Source: Adiantum capillus-veneris
Taxonomy: Eukaryota > Streptophyta > Polypodiopsida > Polypodiales > Pteridaceae
Assembly: GCA_014529385.2 (NCBI GenBank)
Contig: CM043953.1
Location: forward strand, 81,974,338 to 82,032,337
Direction of reading: 5' to 3'
DNA: 58,000 bases
Every line of letters starts with the position of its first letter. Within the stretch, counting starts at the first letter, position 1. The notes beneath the pieces are model-generated. The model worked only from the letters and a program-made list of their open reading frames with translations, had not been told where the DNA came from and did not search any database. The translations under genes and the position numbers were made by a program. Of the stretch, positions 12,814 through 25,295 are shown in pieces.

Positions 12814-14392
12814 TGTCATAATGACTAATATCTAATTCTCCTAAATGATTTTCTCATGTTAAACTGATCATTTGATATGGGGAAGTACCAGGGGAGAAAA
12901 AGCTAGAATATTGGTTAAGCTGGCAGACCGCCACAGTAGGGATCCAAAGGAGGGAAAATAGGGATCCAAGGGGGTCCATCTGCAAAAGAGCAATGTGCAA
13001 CAATGGGCTTTAAAGACTCTAAGGTTCAACCCAGTAAGGTTCCAAAAATCAAAGGTTGCGTTTAATGGTCAAGCTTATAAAAATTGGATTTTTTGTGTGT
13101 GTACCAAAAAGTCTTCATGATTCCTACATAGGAGGGGGCGAGGCCTATAAGTAGGGGATGAGAGAGAAACACACACACACACACACACACTCACAAGCTT
13201 CCTTTACACAAAGGGAATGAGGGACACATGTTAGCTCCCTAGCCCATATGCCCACAAGGTGCACTCAAATCCTATTGGATGGCCATGAGGTGAACCAATG
13301 AGAATTAGGCTAGAGTAAATCTAGTTTAATTAATTTACAAACACTTAATAAAAGAACCAATAAGAATTAAGCTCTCTAGAAGACTATTGGGCAGTCTCCC
13401 AAGGGGTCTAATGAGCATTCAGCAGCCCAATGGCTTGCCTGATTCCTATTGGCCAAAAGACAAAGGGGTCCAATGAGAGTTTGGTTGCATTAATTAATTA
13501 CCTAAAGCTCTCACAAAAGGGGAAAGGGAGACACATGTCAGAAGGCTATCACTTATGCTACTTAATTCTCATTGGCTAAGCTTGGAGAGGTCCAATGGGG
13601 TGTCAACGTGAGTAATTTGCATGAGGGGTCGACCAAGAGAGAGAGGGAGCTGAATTTCTCTAGCCATTATTCCACACACACTCACACTAGCTCATGTGTG
13701 AAGGAAGAAGACTCTCTCTCTCCTTCTCAAGCTTTAATGGAAAGCTTATCACCTACTCCAAGCTTGTGAGAAGGGAGGCCTACACCAACAACTCTTGTCT
13801 TTGTGATGCAAATTCAACCAAGAGCCAAGATTCAATGCATGCTCATCTCCTCTACCATGCTAATTACTAAGCTATGCTATGCTAATTAGAGTGCTTATGG
13901 GAGGAGATGTACATCTTTCTCGTAAGACTACTCCTTCTTCCTCTCAATCTACTCTCATACCCCGCTAGCTCTCACCATCTTCGAAGGTGTGTGAGGTCTT
14001 GGGTCTAAGACCGTGAGGGAATTGATGTTGTGTTTTATAAGTGTTTTGCTTAGTGCTTGAAGCTTCCATCTTCATTGCACTAGCTAGTTATTGAAGGAAC
14101 ACAAAGAATTGTATTGTAAAATGTCTCTCTTGATGGGGGAAACCTATAATACAAAGCCTTTTGGAGGGGGGACCGGCTCCATGTAAATTTGGTCCTCAAC
14201 TGTTGTCAATAGCTTAATTTCTCTCTCTTTTGAAGTATTGCTCATACCTATCTAACTAGGTGTTATGCTTTTTGTTGCTCTCTCCACCCAAGCTCTCTTG
14301 TTATGCTCATTAGGAACGTATTCTAATGAAATGCTCACTATGTTCATGTTATTTTCCGCTACACACAAGTTACTAGGCCATTAAAAGTTACA
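12814..14392 (+). repeat. E1 3' LTR
   Basis: It starts TGTCATAATG and proposed to end GTTACA at 14392, followed by ACCAA. It matches the 5' LTR to about 14234. The last ~158 bp are assigned to the LTR because of the TG...CA ends and the ACCAA match with 6454-6458, not because of a second copy. A CA repeat lies at 13169-13190. Confidence 0.7.
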
Positions 14393-14397
14393 ACCAA

Positions 14398-15249
14398 TCA
14401 CTAATAGAGGTCATGGGCCGGTTTGGGTGCTTGTAGATCTCTAAAGTTAACCAAGATGGTTGTTCATAACATTGTTGATTACTCAACAATGTTGCAAGGA
14501 ATTAGAATCCGTGTTTAATAGTCATTTTGGAGGACTGTGTGTAAACAATGGGGAAACACACGTCAGTATTGTCAGTTATCCAAAGAGGCTAGACATACTA
14601 CAAGTGTTAATCTTGTGCTAAATGATATTCTAAGCATGTACATTAGCACTGAGCAATCCAATAGGAAAATTTATCTCTCTAATTGGAGTCTGCTTACCAT
14701 GGAGCAAAGCATGTTATGACTAAGTTCAATCAGTCTGGTTCTCAACCTCATTCACTAGTTATGGCATGTTTATTTACTGATGAGAAATGATAACATGTCA
14801 AGGAATTAAGCTGTACTGATGAGTTATGTCAGCATGTTACTTTCATGGAAGGTGAGAAGAGGTATCTTTTAGACACCTCTTAGTTGTGATAACTTGTTCA
14901 AAATACTATAGTGAGTTATAAATAGAGTTTACACACTATGTTGGATATAGGCCAGTTACACAAAACGGTTGCAAAGGGACAACAATATGAAAAATCAAGA
15001 TGGTCTTCTTGATGTCATTGAACCTCCTATTGAACGATGTTCTGGTCAGATGGATAGATGGATCCATGAAGGATGCCACTAAGAAAAACGTTCGTGTAAT
15101 ATCACCACTTTTGTTTTTTAGGACAAAAATTATTCTCCAAGGAGAGATTAATGTCAGGCCTAGGGTAAGACAGGGTAGGACAAGAGCCAGGATAGACATG
15201 CGATAAAAGGGGTCCTATAAATAGCATGGTCAAAGGGCCTATACAGGGC
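14398..15249. other. No recognisable gene; TATA-like site near the right end
   Basis: No coding region is recognised. TATAAATAG at 15216-15224, about 35 bp before repeat R copy A, and a TGTTGGATATAG start near 14939 would fit an LTR promoter, but no partner LTR is seen. Confidence 0.25.
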
Positions 15250-15996
15250 ACAACTGTGTGGTTATTTGCATGTGTCAGTCCCGTCCGATCTCATAGCAGA
15301 TCCCCATCGGATTGGATGGGTGTGGATGGATGGTCAGAGTGGAGGTGAGTTCATAGACCTGTAGTGCTTGATTTGTGGAGCGTGTTGGTCTTTTTAAATT
15401 GACAACCGGAGTCCAAATGGCCAAGTTATAAATAATTGAAGTTTTGTCGGAAGCTAGTTTTAAGCCATTACGGTCACCTCCGTAAGTGTGCCATTAGGTA
15501 TTTCCTTGAGCTTTCTAGGGTTTGCAAAGGTGGAGGGTAGAATGTGAAGCCCACTGGAAGTGACAACACGTCAATTGGGGTTATGACGAAAAGATACGCC
15601 CAATTAAAGTTGGCAGACAACAACAACAGTGAGGGACCAAATGATTTTTTTCCTTTTTGTGACACAATGTTCAAGGGCACTGAAAGGTTGGATTGTAGAG
15701 CAGAGGACGCTTCCAGGGAAGTTTTACAGAAGGTGAATCTGGCATGGGAGCAAGAAATGAGTGCACTTCAATGATGGCAAGAAAGTTGGTTCTTTGTGAA
15801 GTTTTATGGGATATTTTTTAAGAAAACTCACAAGGAGGGGGAAACCGTGGTGGTGCCAAGAACCAATCATGCATAAAGTTTGACCATACACAATGAGAGT
15901 GCAAGCGAGATGGCGACGGAGTTACCCACATAAGGAGCGTGGGCAAGATGGTCAATAGTATACATAATGGACTCAATCACTATCTAGAGCATCAAA

Positions 15997-15998
<2 letters not shown>

Positions 15999-16087
<89 letters not shown>
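15999..16087. repeat. (GA)n microsatellite in repeat R copy A
   Basis: About 89 bp of GA. Copy B has only a short GAGAGAGGGAGG tract at the same place, so the tract expanded in copy A. Confidence 0.95.
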
Positions 16088-16090
<3 letters not shown>

Positions 16091-16258
16091 CCTCACCTCC
16101 CCCTACGCGCATGTGCATGGGTGTTGTGGAGGGATGCCGTGTGCAATTGTTGGCAAGTACGCTTGTCTCATCGACGGCTCTGGGCACTCGTTGTTGGCAT
16201 CAATGGTACTTCTAGTGGAGCCCTTAGGGGCATGTACACATGAGAGGGCTCGCCGGTG

Positions 16259-16279
16259 CCCCCCCCCCCCCCCCCCCCC
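16259..16279. repeat. Poly-C tract (21 bp)
   Basis: An uninterrupted C run in repeat R copy A. Copy B has a C6 run in the matching place. Confidence 0.95.
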
Positions 16280-16370
16280 TCCTTTTTTATTGAGGATAGA
16301 TGAGGTTCTTCCCACCCACCAGGCGCTATTGTCCAAAGGTGAAGGGTTGTCCCACGAGTAGTGATAAACT

Positions 16371-17190
<820 letters not shown>

Positions 17191-17199
17191 GCAAGTATT

Positions 17200-17720
17200 G
17201 CTAAAGAAAGATGTGGTCGGGTTTTCCAGTTTTCATTAGGGTTGAAGAGGCAAAAACGTGGCTACAAGATTATGGGTTGTTTTTGCTAGAGAGTATTTTG
17301 TCAAGGGCATAAGGCACGGTTCAAGTTTTTCTGCTCCTGGTTTGTGGTGGTAAGGAAAAGGAGTGGTACAATGGGCTACATGAAGAAGACAAGGTGAATT
17401 GGGTGGCCTTGGAAGCAGCCTTTCAGTGCAAATTTGTGGTAGATGCACAACTAGATGAGGTAAAGCAGAAGCTAGACGGTTTGAAGTAGAGCTTGGATGG
17501 AGATTTTGGGAGTTTGAAGCTCTTTGGGGAAAACTGCAAAAAATGTTGGTTTTTTGAAGTTGAGCAAATTTATGGATTGCATGCATGAGGATGTTAGAGA
17601 TAAGGTAGAAGTGGATGGGTTGTGACGTATGCAAAAACAATGGTTTTTGCACGAGGTCGGACTAAAAATATTTTGAAGAAGCGTCTAGTGGAGGAGTGTT
17701 GGTCGAGTTTCGATGGTGAC
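17200..17720 (+). pseudogene. Possible gag remnant of an old retrotransposon
   Basis: Short in-frame pieces resemble the capsid region of a plant gag: WYNGL...VNWVALEAAFQCKFV and YAKTMVFARGRTK, with stops between. It precedes a gypsy pol remnant on the same strand, which fits, but the match is by general pattern only. Confidence 0.4.
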
Positions 17721-18390
17721 AAAGCCAGTTGAAGTGGTGGAAAGAAAGGCAAAGGTGATGCAAGGAGTCTACCTATGCATGAAGAGGCAAGGGTTCTTTG
17801 GTTGTAGAGGGATGGAGTTGTTTCTATGTCCAAGATGCCGATTGGAGAGGTTCCAACTGTTGAACAGGTGCCAAAGATACCAAACGAGGGGAAATATGTA
17901 TGGTCAAGCTCAAGTATGGTTGGTAAGAATCCATTGATTTGTGCTACAAAACAGAAGGTGAGGTTTGCAATGGGGTTGAAGCGATGGTGGGAGACAAAAT
18001 TTCAAACCTTGAGACAAAAGAGTAGGTGGAAACATGTTATAGTAGTTATCTGGATGTGGATACAACCTAGGAGATAAATTCTTCCCATTCAAGGTATGAG
18101 GAGTTTGATCTCTTGCAAGTGGATAAAGATGCAGTAATGTGCAAGGAGTAGGGGAAAGTGTGAGCAATTATGCTCGATAAAAGCCAAGTGAAGACGTCCA
18201 CGCCTATAGACGAGGATATGCAGGTAAAGGCAATACCTTGTGGCTATGGTGAACGGGACCCATGTTTGGGTGTGGTGGAAATAGATGGTGATGAAGAAGA
18301 AGAAGCGGAAGAGAAACAATGATGATGACGAGGATGAAGATGCACGAGAAGTGGCAATCAAATAATTCTTCAAAAATGCTAAGCTTAATG

Positions 18391-20077
18391 AGTTTGATGG
18401 CATAGGAAAGACGAGCAAAGATTTGGAAGCATGGATTGAAGAGATCAAAAACTTGGATTATGCTTTCAATGTGGAGAGCAAGACCACCGGACTTTTGAAT
18501 GCCCAAACAAATCGACCGATAAGGTAGTAATGACTGAGATTACTAAAGTGGAGACTATTCGTGACACATATGAGAAAGGTAAGTCATTTGACCCTCCTAT
18601 CTGATGCTTTATGTCTTTAGTAAATCATCTGAAAGTTTCTATGATCAAATTCATGCATAAGTGAGAAATTTGAAAATTTGCATTTTTTAATGGATTCGGG
18701 TTGTATACATTGCTTCTTGTCCTCTATACTGGTTGAGAAGTTAATTGTGAGATTAAATTAAGAAGTTAAAAGACTTGTGGACTTAACTAGTGGTAATAAA
18801 AGTTTTACTAAAGGACTAATTGAAAATTTGTCCTTTTTTTAATAGTCATAATCGTAAAGGTAATTTTTGTGTCATAGACATGGGGTGTGCATGATGTAAT
18901 TATTGGCATGGATTGGATGACTAAAAATCACATTTTGATTGATTGTGAAGAAAGAAAAATCTCTTCTAAATCTTTTGATGGTGGTAGTCGCACTATTTAC
19001 CGACTCAAGGCTTCTTTGCTAAGTGAAAAAAATTGTATTTTTAGAAAGGGTAATCTCTAAACAGGGCATTCATATTGATTGTGATAAGGTCAAGGAAATT
19101 GTAGAATGAGCGACACCAAAAACTAGATGGGTGTGAGGAGTTTTAAGGTAGCACACTATGAACGGGCGTATAATAAGAAGTTTTCTTAGATTGCAAGTCC
19201 TCTAATTGAACGAAGAAAAACAAGGGTTGTATACTGTCTGAAGCATGTCAAGCTTCATACGAAACATTGACATGGAAAGTGGCTAAATTTTGTATTTTAA
19301 AATTTCTAAAATTAGAAACATCTTTTATAATAACATGTATCGCAAGCGGGAAATAAATGGCATGTGTTTTATGTCAGGAGGGAAAAGTTATGAAATATGA
19401 ACTTAGGAAGTTGAGAAGACATTAAGTGAATTATCCTATACATGATTTGGAACTAGGAGCTATTGTTCATGTTTTGAAACACTTGACGTGAAATTTGAAT
19501 TGAGAAATGATCATCTGAGTTTAAAGTATATTTTCACTCGGCCATTACTCAATAATAATCAAACACGATGGCTTTAACTATTGTGTGAATATTATTTTGA
19601 TCTTAAATATTTGGCTAGAAAAGAGAAGAAGGTCGGTGATGCCTTGAGTCGAAGACCTATGTGTAATCTGGTTTCTGTAGTGTGCAACAATTTGATTGAT
19701 CAGGTTTGAAGTGAAGCAAATAATGTTCCTTTTTACTCTACCATTATCTCTTTTTTTTAATTTTCATGTGGGAGAGATGTTTGAGAGACAATTTCATTTG
19801 TATAATGGAAACTTGTATTATCATGATCGCTTGTGGAAGTATCATAATACTCTTTTTTGAGATAATCTTGTTTTGAATAATAGATATTAGTGAAATAATT
19901 GTTTCAATAATAAAACTAGAAATCAATTTTGATGATAGAGTTAGGCAGCTTAGAAGTAAGACTCTTATTGAAGTTGTGTGCTATAGAAGATTCCCCATGG
20001 GTTGACTTAGATATTTTGCATGTCGGATACCCCTCCTTTTAGCTCTGAGGAGAGAGTTAGTTTTGATAAGGGGAGAA
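18391..20077 (+). pseudogene. Degenerate Ty3/gypsy gag-pol remnant
   Basis: Pieces in correct order but different frames can be read: a gag segment (FDGIGKTSKDLEAWIEEI, about 18393), a CCHC knuckle (CFQCGEQDHRTFEC, about 18460-18501), a protease end (HDVIIGMDWMTKNHILIDC, about 18885-18945), the end of RT (GIHIDCDKVKEIVE, about 19067), and RNase H (DLELGAIVHVLK near 19446 to GDALSRRP near 19640). Integrase is almost absent. GATAAGGGGAGAA then precedes an LTR at 20078. It is much older than E1 or E2. Large parts of RT and integrase have been deleted. Confidence 0.8.
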
Positions 20078-21036
20078 TGTATTAGGAATATTATTCAAAG
20101 TTCTTAAAGCCAGGAAGAATGTAATAGGCTAGATCTTTTATTGAACATGGTTTAAAAGATTGTTGAATAGTTCATTGGGTAGAGAGTATTAGTGTTGCGC
20201 AAATAAATTCGAGATGTTAAGAGAGAAAATACATTCTCTTCTTCTTTTTAAACAATACACTCAAAATGTGTTTATAAATGATTAATGACTAAAGAAAAGT
20301 TTGGCTATAGTAGACAGTAAAGTAAAACGTAATCAAAGCTGATGTTTTTATCAATATTATTGTTTTATTTTCATGTGGTTTACCTTAAAATATATGGGCA
20401 AGCTTAAAATAAGTTTAAAAAGTCATGGAGACTTAAAAATAGGCTTTTTATGACTCTTGATCCAAAAGATGCGTTTTGAGCCAAAAGAAGAGGTTTTTCG
20501 CAATTATATTTTGAGTTTTTATGACAAAGTTATGATATAAACAAATTGCCAGGAGCAACAGGTTAGTCTACACAGGTAATATCTCTTTTCTTTGACCCAA
20601 CCAAGAAGTGATTATACTCCTTTATGATGGTTTAAAATTATGTTTTTTAATTTGATTATCTTGCTGAATTGGTTGCACGAGTGTATTGTTCTGGCTATTT
20701 TGTAGGCAATCAAGAAACCAAGGAGATATCCACTCAACAGAGTGAAACAGAATCTCTGCAAGGTGTCATGAGATTGAAATTGTGATCATGTTGTGACCCG
20801 GATTATGATCGTTGTTGCCATCCAAAGATTGAGATCGTGATTAAGATTACAAGTGTGATTATGATTGAGATTGAGATTCAGATAGCTTGGGGGTGGTCGG
20901 GAGGTTATGAAACGAGCTATGCTCTTCATGTAATCATTATCTTTCATCCATATAGATTCATTATTTCATCTATCTATTCTCCATACACTGTACTTTTTTA
21001 TTATCAATCTATTTTGCTCTCCCGGATCACGTCACA
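20078..21036 (+). mobile_element. LTR of the degenerate gypsy element (plus copy)
   Basis: It starts TGTATTAGG directly after a purine tract and ends GTCACA. Its reverse complement matches 25296-26302 along the whole length (shared words TTTAAAAGATT, ACCATCATAAAGGAGTATA, GAGCATAGCTCGTTTCATAA). It is therefore the 3' LTR of the pol remnant just upstream; the corresponding 5' LTR is not in place. Confidence 0.8.
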
Positions 21037-21144
21037 TATATGCAAACTTGAAATTGGAGAGAGCGTACCCAATGTACCCCTTACATCACTTGAGCTCTTC
21101 TCTATTGCTTGAGCAACCCTCATATAGCTACCCCATATATATAA

Positions 21145-21160
21145 GGGGGGGGGGGGGGGG

Positions 21161-21231
<71 letters not shown>
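21145..21231. repeat. G19 tract joined to (GA)n
   Basis: Nineteen G residues pass directly into about 68 bp of GA repeat, giving an 87-bp pure purine strand. Such homopurine tracts can adopt triplex or G-rich structures. Confidence 0.95.
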
Positions 21232-21238
<7 letters not shown>

Positions 21239-22994
21239 TCTCATCTTCGAAGGTCAATATGACCCACGGGACCAAATGAAACATGTCTCGCACTCTATGT
21301 TGAGTTGATGAATGACTCTTGATGCTTTAGGACTATGGATGTGAGGGTGGCAACTTAGAGTCCAAGGAGTGGATGGGAGAGAAGGGTATTTAGGGAGTGC
21401 TCTGCAGTGAAAATGTGAGGAAAGCAAGCTCAAATAGGGTCAAAAATTGAGCATTCAAGTGGGGTATGATGCTCAAATCCTCAAACTTGCAAGGGACATA
21501 CTATGCATACACAATGGGTCTCTTCCCCAATGCCCCATCTCATACCATGAGAGTTGGAGCTAAGGGGGATCGTTGATATGGTCCAAATACCAAATAGGGG
21601 ATAGGTTCAAGCATCTATGGGTGCATAAGTTCTCGTCTCTTTGAGAAGTCATGCTTAAGTGGGGGCAATGCATATAATGAAAACCTGCTTAATTGGGGGC
21701 AATGTAATGCATGAAGCATGAGCCTCCATATTTTCCCCATGTCATGCTACATTGGCATTGTAGGAAAGCCTCATTCACTATAGGGTCTAGTAATACATCA
21801 TGAAGCAAGTGTAATTTATTACATCTTCCAAAGCACTACATGATACTTACCTGAACATTTTTGCTTCTATGAGCTTTTTAAACTTTGTTACTTCTCTCCA
21901 ATGCAATTCTACAAAGTCAGTGTGGTGAGCTTTGGTGCATTATTATCATGTACAACACGACTCTCTCCATGCCTATAACATCAATGGGAGGTGATCTTGA
22001 GGAGCATGCAAAAAAATTGTACCTTCACTTGGAGAACACTTGTAAGAAAATGCTTTTGAAAATTTTCAAGCTCCTTCCAAGTTGAGATACTAAAACTACC
22101 ACCCCATAATTCTTCCATAAAGAGTACAAGTGTTACCTAAGTTTCAAGCAAATATTTCTTGAAAATCTAACATTTGATATCCCCTTGTGTTCAAATGAAT
22201 TGTAGGCTCTTCTTAGCTTCGAGACAATGCATAGCACCTTCACACCATTTGTGATTGATTGGAACCTCAAGGCTTAGATACTTGAAACCTCAAGGCATTG
22301 CACAACACCTTCACACCATTTGTGATTGGTTGAAACCTCAAGGCTTAGATACTTGAAACTTTATACTAGTTCAAGTGGCTCTTGTAAACGTACTCTTTTT
22401 CTTTGAGACATTCACCATCAAAACACTATGCAAGAAGAAACAATCAAGGATGGTCATGAGGTTTTCTGCGTCTTCTTCTGCATATAGCAAAAGAATGATC
22501 ACAACATTACTAATAAGAACCTATTCAACTCCTTCTTCATGCATGTACATAGGATCATGTGCTCCACTTCATCAATCCTAGCCCAAAGAAAGTTGGTGAA
22601 AGTAGCTTAACACCAATTATTTCTTGAGAATATTTCTTCTTTCAAGCATACTAAATCATTTGCTAATATTATGTGAAACTTCATGCATGCATTTAATTGG
22701 TGGTATTTTGTTATTTCTTTTTTAAATCCATGTTCCATGCAATAAGGTGCACTAATAGTATACATTCTCTAGTTGTGCACATAAAAGAGGCATTGATTTC
22801 TTTGTGAGCTTCCATATATAATTTGGACTTTGATAAAGTTCTTTTAAAATTAAACATAAATTATTGGTGGCGTCAAAATAAAACATGAAATAATGAGCAA
22901 GGTGCTTGCTCAATGTATGTGTGATTGATAAGACCTTCAGACATGACAAACAAAGTTAAAGAAATACTTAAGCTTTTCACACTAGAAAATTGTT
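21232..22994. other. No recognisable gene; one short tandem duplication
   Basis: There is a 71-bp imperfect tandem duplication at about 22225-22365 (CACCTTCACACCATTTGTG starts at 22235 and 22306). GGGGGCAATG motifs near 21660-21705 resemble retroelement 3' leader text. No domain-bearing frame. Confidence 0.4.
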
Positions 22995-24250
22995 CAAAAC
23001 ATCAAAATTTTTATCATTGCCTGTGGGAGAGCCCTTTGCCTTAAGACAGTAGTGTCGGGCGCTATTGGGTGGTGGGAAGAACCTCCATCTATCAACAATA
23101 GAAAAGGAGGGGGGACCAGCGGGCCCTCTTGTGTGTACATGACCCTATGGGCTCCACAGAATCGCCATTGATGACAACAACTAGTGCCTAGAGTCGTCGA
23201 TAGGCGCACAAGCCATAGGCTGCAAACGACGTTGCGCACCAGCGCCCACGCACACACCCGCACACTCATCTGTAGGGGAGGTGAGGTTCCTCCCTCTCTC
23301 CCCCTTTGATGTTCTATGAAGTGATTGAGTCCATTATATATACAATTTCCCATCTTGTCCATGCTCCCCATGTGGGGTAGCTCCACCGCCACGTGGAACC
23401 ACCAGGGTTGCCCCCTCCTTGTGAGTAAAAAATCCCATAAAACATCACCAAAAACCCAACTTTGAAGTGCTCTCATTTCTTGCTCCCATGTCAGATTCCC
23501 CTTTTGTAAAACTCCCCCAGAATTGAGATTCCAAAATTTGACTTTCATCATGTGCTCTGTATTCTGACCTTTTCATGACCTCAAACGACGTGCCGCAAAA
23601 AGGGGGAAAATCATATGGTCCCTCAGTGTTGTTGTTATCTGCCAACTTGAACCGGGTGTATCTTTGTGCTCATAACCTTGGTTGATGCATTTTTACTTTC
23701 AGTGGGCTTCACACATTGAACTCCACCTCTACAAACCCTAGTGAGCTCAAGAAAATTCCTAATAGCACAATTATTGAGGCGACCAAACTAGCTCAAAACT
23801 CAGCCCATGGTAAAACTTTAGCTGCCAATAACCTGGTCATCTGGACTCCGATTGTCGGCTAAAAAAGATTGACATTCTCCAAAAATCAAGCACTTCAGAT
23901 CTATGCATTCACCTCTGCTATGACCATTCATTTGCACCCATCTAATCTCGCAAGGATGTGCAAACCACTTCTAACGCAAACTGCCATAACTTGCATTCTG
24001 TAGCTCCGATTGAGAAGCAATCTAGACCAGATTGGAAAACACCTTGAGGACCACCTATGGCACTTCCACTTTAGCACTTTGGACACTTTGACTAGCCACC
24101 TTTGTTAGGCACCCTAGCAGATCACTTTGGCCCAAAAAACCAAATAAAGGATACACAATTACTACCACCCTTGTCCTTCATATCCACTTTAGCCCTCTGG
24201 CATGCACTTGTAAACACATGTAGCCATGCCTTGCTCTCTTCATAGCTTTG
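22995..24250 (-). repeat. Repeat family R, copy B (most complete)
   Basis: On the minus strand this copy joins the part shared with copy C (about 24245-24040) to the part shared with copy A (about 23960-22995), so it defines the family order C-part then A-part. The 185-codon minus frame at 22994-23551 overlaps the region where copy A has only broken frames. I could not assign a function. It could be an LTR or non-coding interior of a large element. Confidence 0.75.
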
Positions 24251-25060
24251 ACCAACTTCAGATGCAACATCATTGCCCAACCCCCTTGTTGAACATTTAC
24301 GTTCAAACAAAAGGCCCCTAAAAGCAAGCTTATTGAACTTTAAAAGTGCAAAACTAGGAAACATTGTGAGCAATTGTAAAAACCACTACCAGATGTACAA
24401 GGTCTTATTCATGTTTCATGTCGCCTCTTCTCAGGCGGGTTGCCCAACCCTCTGCATAGCCAAACCACTGGATCAAACACCTAGCATTGAGCGCATCCAT
24501 CCATCTGCACAACAGCTTCGCATAGTGCTGAACCCCAAGCACATAGCCAACCATGCATCATAGCATACTTTCACCTTTGCAAGCATCATCTTGCCTCCAA
24601 ACTACCTTAAAAAGAGGACCATAGTCCCCATCATCATGCTTCACATACATACATGACCCTCCCTCCCAACCATGTAAAGTAGAGTCCTCTTGAAGAGAAC
24701 CCCGTAACTGAAGGACAATCCATTGCACAACTGCACTCATAAAGCATACCCTTCAACCATGAAACACGTGCCTCTTTAGAAAGCTTGGACAAAGCCACAC
24801 CTTGGGGTTATCCTCCATATACTATAGAAGACACATGCTACATTGGAAACGCCTCCAACATTGGCTTCTGGCTTGCTTGCACACCTGTAGCACCCTCAAA
24901 TCCCATCATCATCAAGCCCTTCCATATTGATTGCATACTCACTCCATCATCCTGGTCTTCAAGCACCTGCCCTACTACCACATCATCAAATAAAGAAGAA
25001 AGAACATCATTCCATACCGCATTATCCTGAAGCATAGCATCAACAGAATCTTCCTCTTCA
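24251..25060 (-). other. Unrecognised minus-strand coding-like fragments
   Basis: Two frames read minus-ward in order: 25035-24838 (65 codons, with WNDVLSSLFDDVVVGQVLED and a hydrophobic end) and 24740-24558 (60 codons, with YVKHDDGDYGPLFKVVW). Between them is another open piece (LSKLSKEARVSWLKGMLYEC). Codons look less random than the surroundings, but each is cut by stops. They lie between a gag start and repeat R copy B, so they are either retroelement gag remains or a captured host exon. I do not recognise the protein. Confidence 0.3.
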
Positions 25061-25069
25061 TAGGAGCGT

Positions 25070-25295
25070 GTATCCTAATTGTGCATTGCTTTTATCATTT
25101 ATCACCGCTTCCATCTTCGACATAAGGTAGTCCCTTTGCTTTATCAGCTTTCTCATATGTGATAAAATGTTCAGTGAGATGTCGACTACATGTTAAGATG
25201 TTTAGTGAGCCATCGAATATGCTCCGCTTGTTTCTTCAATCGTTGGTCATAGGCTTCCATTGCTACCGCAGAATCAAAACTTCTCTTATGCCACT
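25070..25295 (-). pseudogene. Start of a gypsy internal region (gag 5' remnant)
   Basis: Directly after the 3' end of the minus LTR, an ATG opens MEAYDQRLKKQAEHIRWL, typical of the charged N-terminal helix of plant Ty3/gypsy gag, followed by stops. No clear primer-binding site is seen between LTR and ATG. Confidence 0.45.

Larger units (their letters stand above)
6459..14392 (+). mobile_element. E1: Ty3/gypsy LTR retrotransposon, degenerate, chromovirus-like
   Basis: Direct LTRs flank gag-protease-RT-RNase H-integrase remnants in Ty3/gypsy order. ACCAA precedes the 5' LTR (6454-6458) and follows the proposed 3' LTR end (14393-14397), a plausible 5-bp target-site duplication. The gene body has at least a dozen stops and frameshifts, so it is dead. 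The 3' end of the 5' LTR, the PBS and the first part of gag appear to have been lost: similarity between the LTRs stops at about 8183/14234, and gag homology starts only 100 bp later. Pol is closely related to that of E2. Confidence 0.85.
15250..16370 (+). repeat. Repeat family R, copy A
   Basis: It is collinear with the reverse complement of about 22995-23960. Shared words include AGTGCTTGATTT, TTGAGCT..CTAGGGTTTG, GTGAAGCCCACT, GGCAGA(C/T)AACAACAAC, GGAGCAAGAAATGAG and the block after the GA repeat. It carries a much longer GA tract than copy B. Frames such as 15544-15774 are shared with B but broken differently, so there is no clear coding constraint. Probably retrotransposon-derived. Confidence 0.75.

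Noticed and set aside
24273-25030. Plus-strand ORFs at 24273-24563 and 24785-25030
   Set aside because: No recognisable motif; gag remnant, LTR and repeat R at this place all read on the minus strand, so these are likely shadows.
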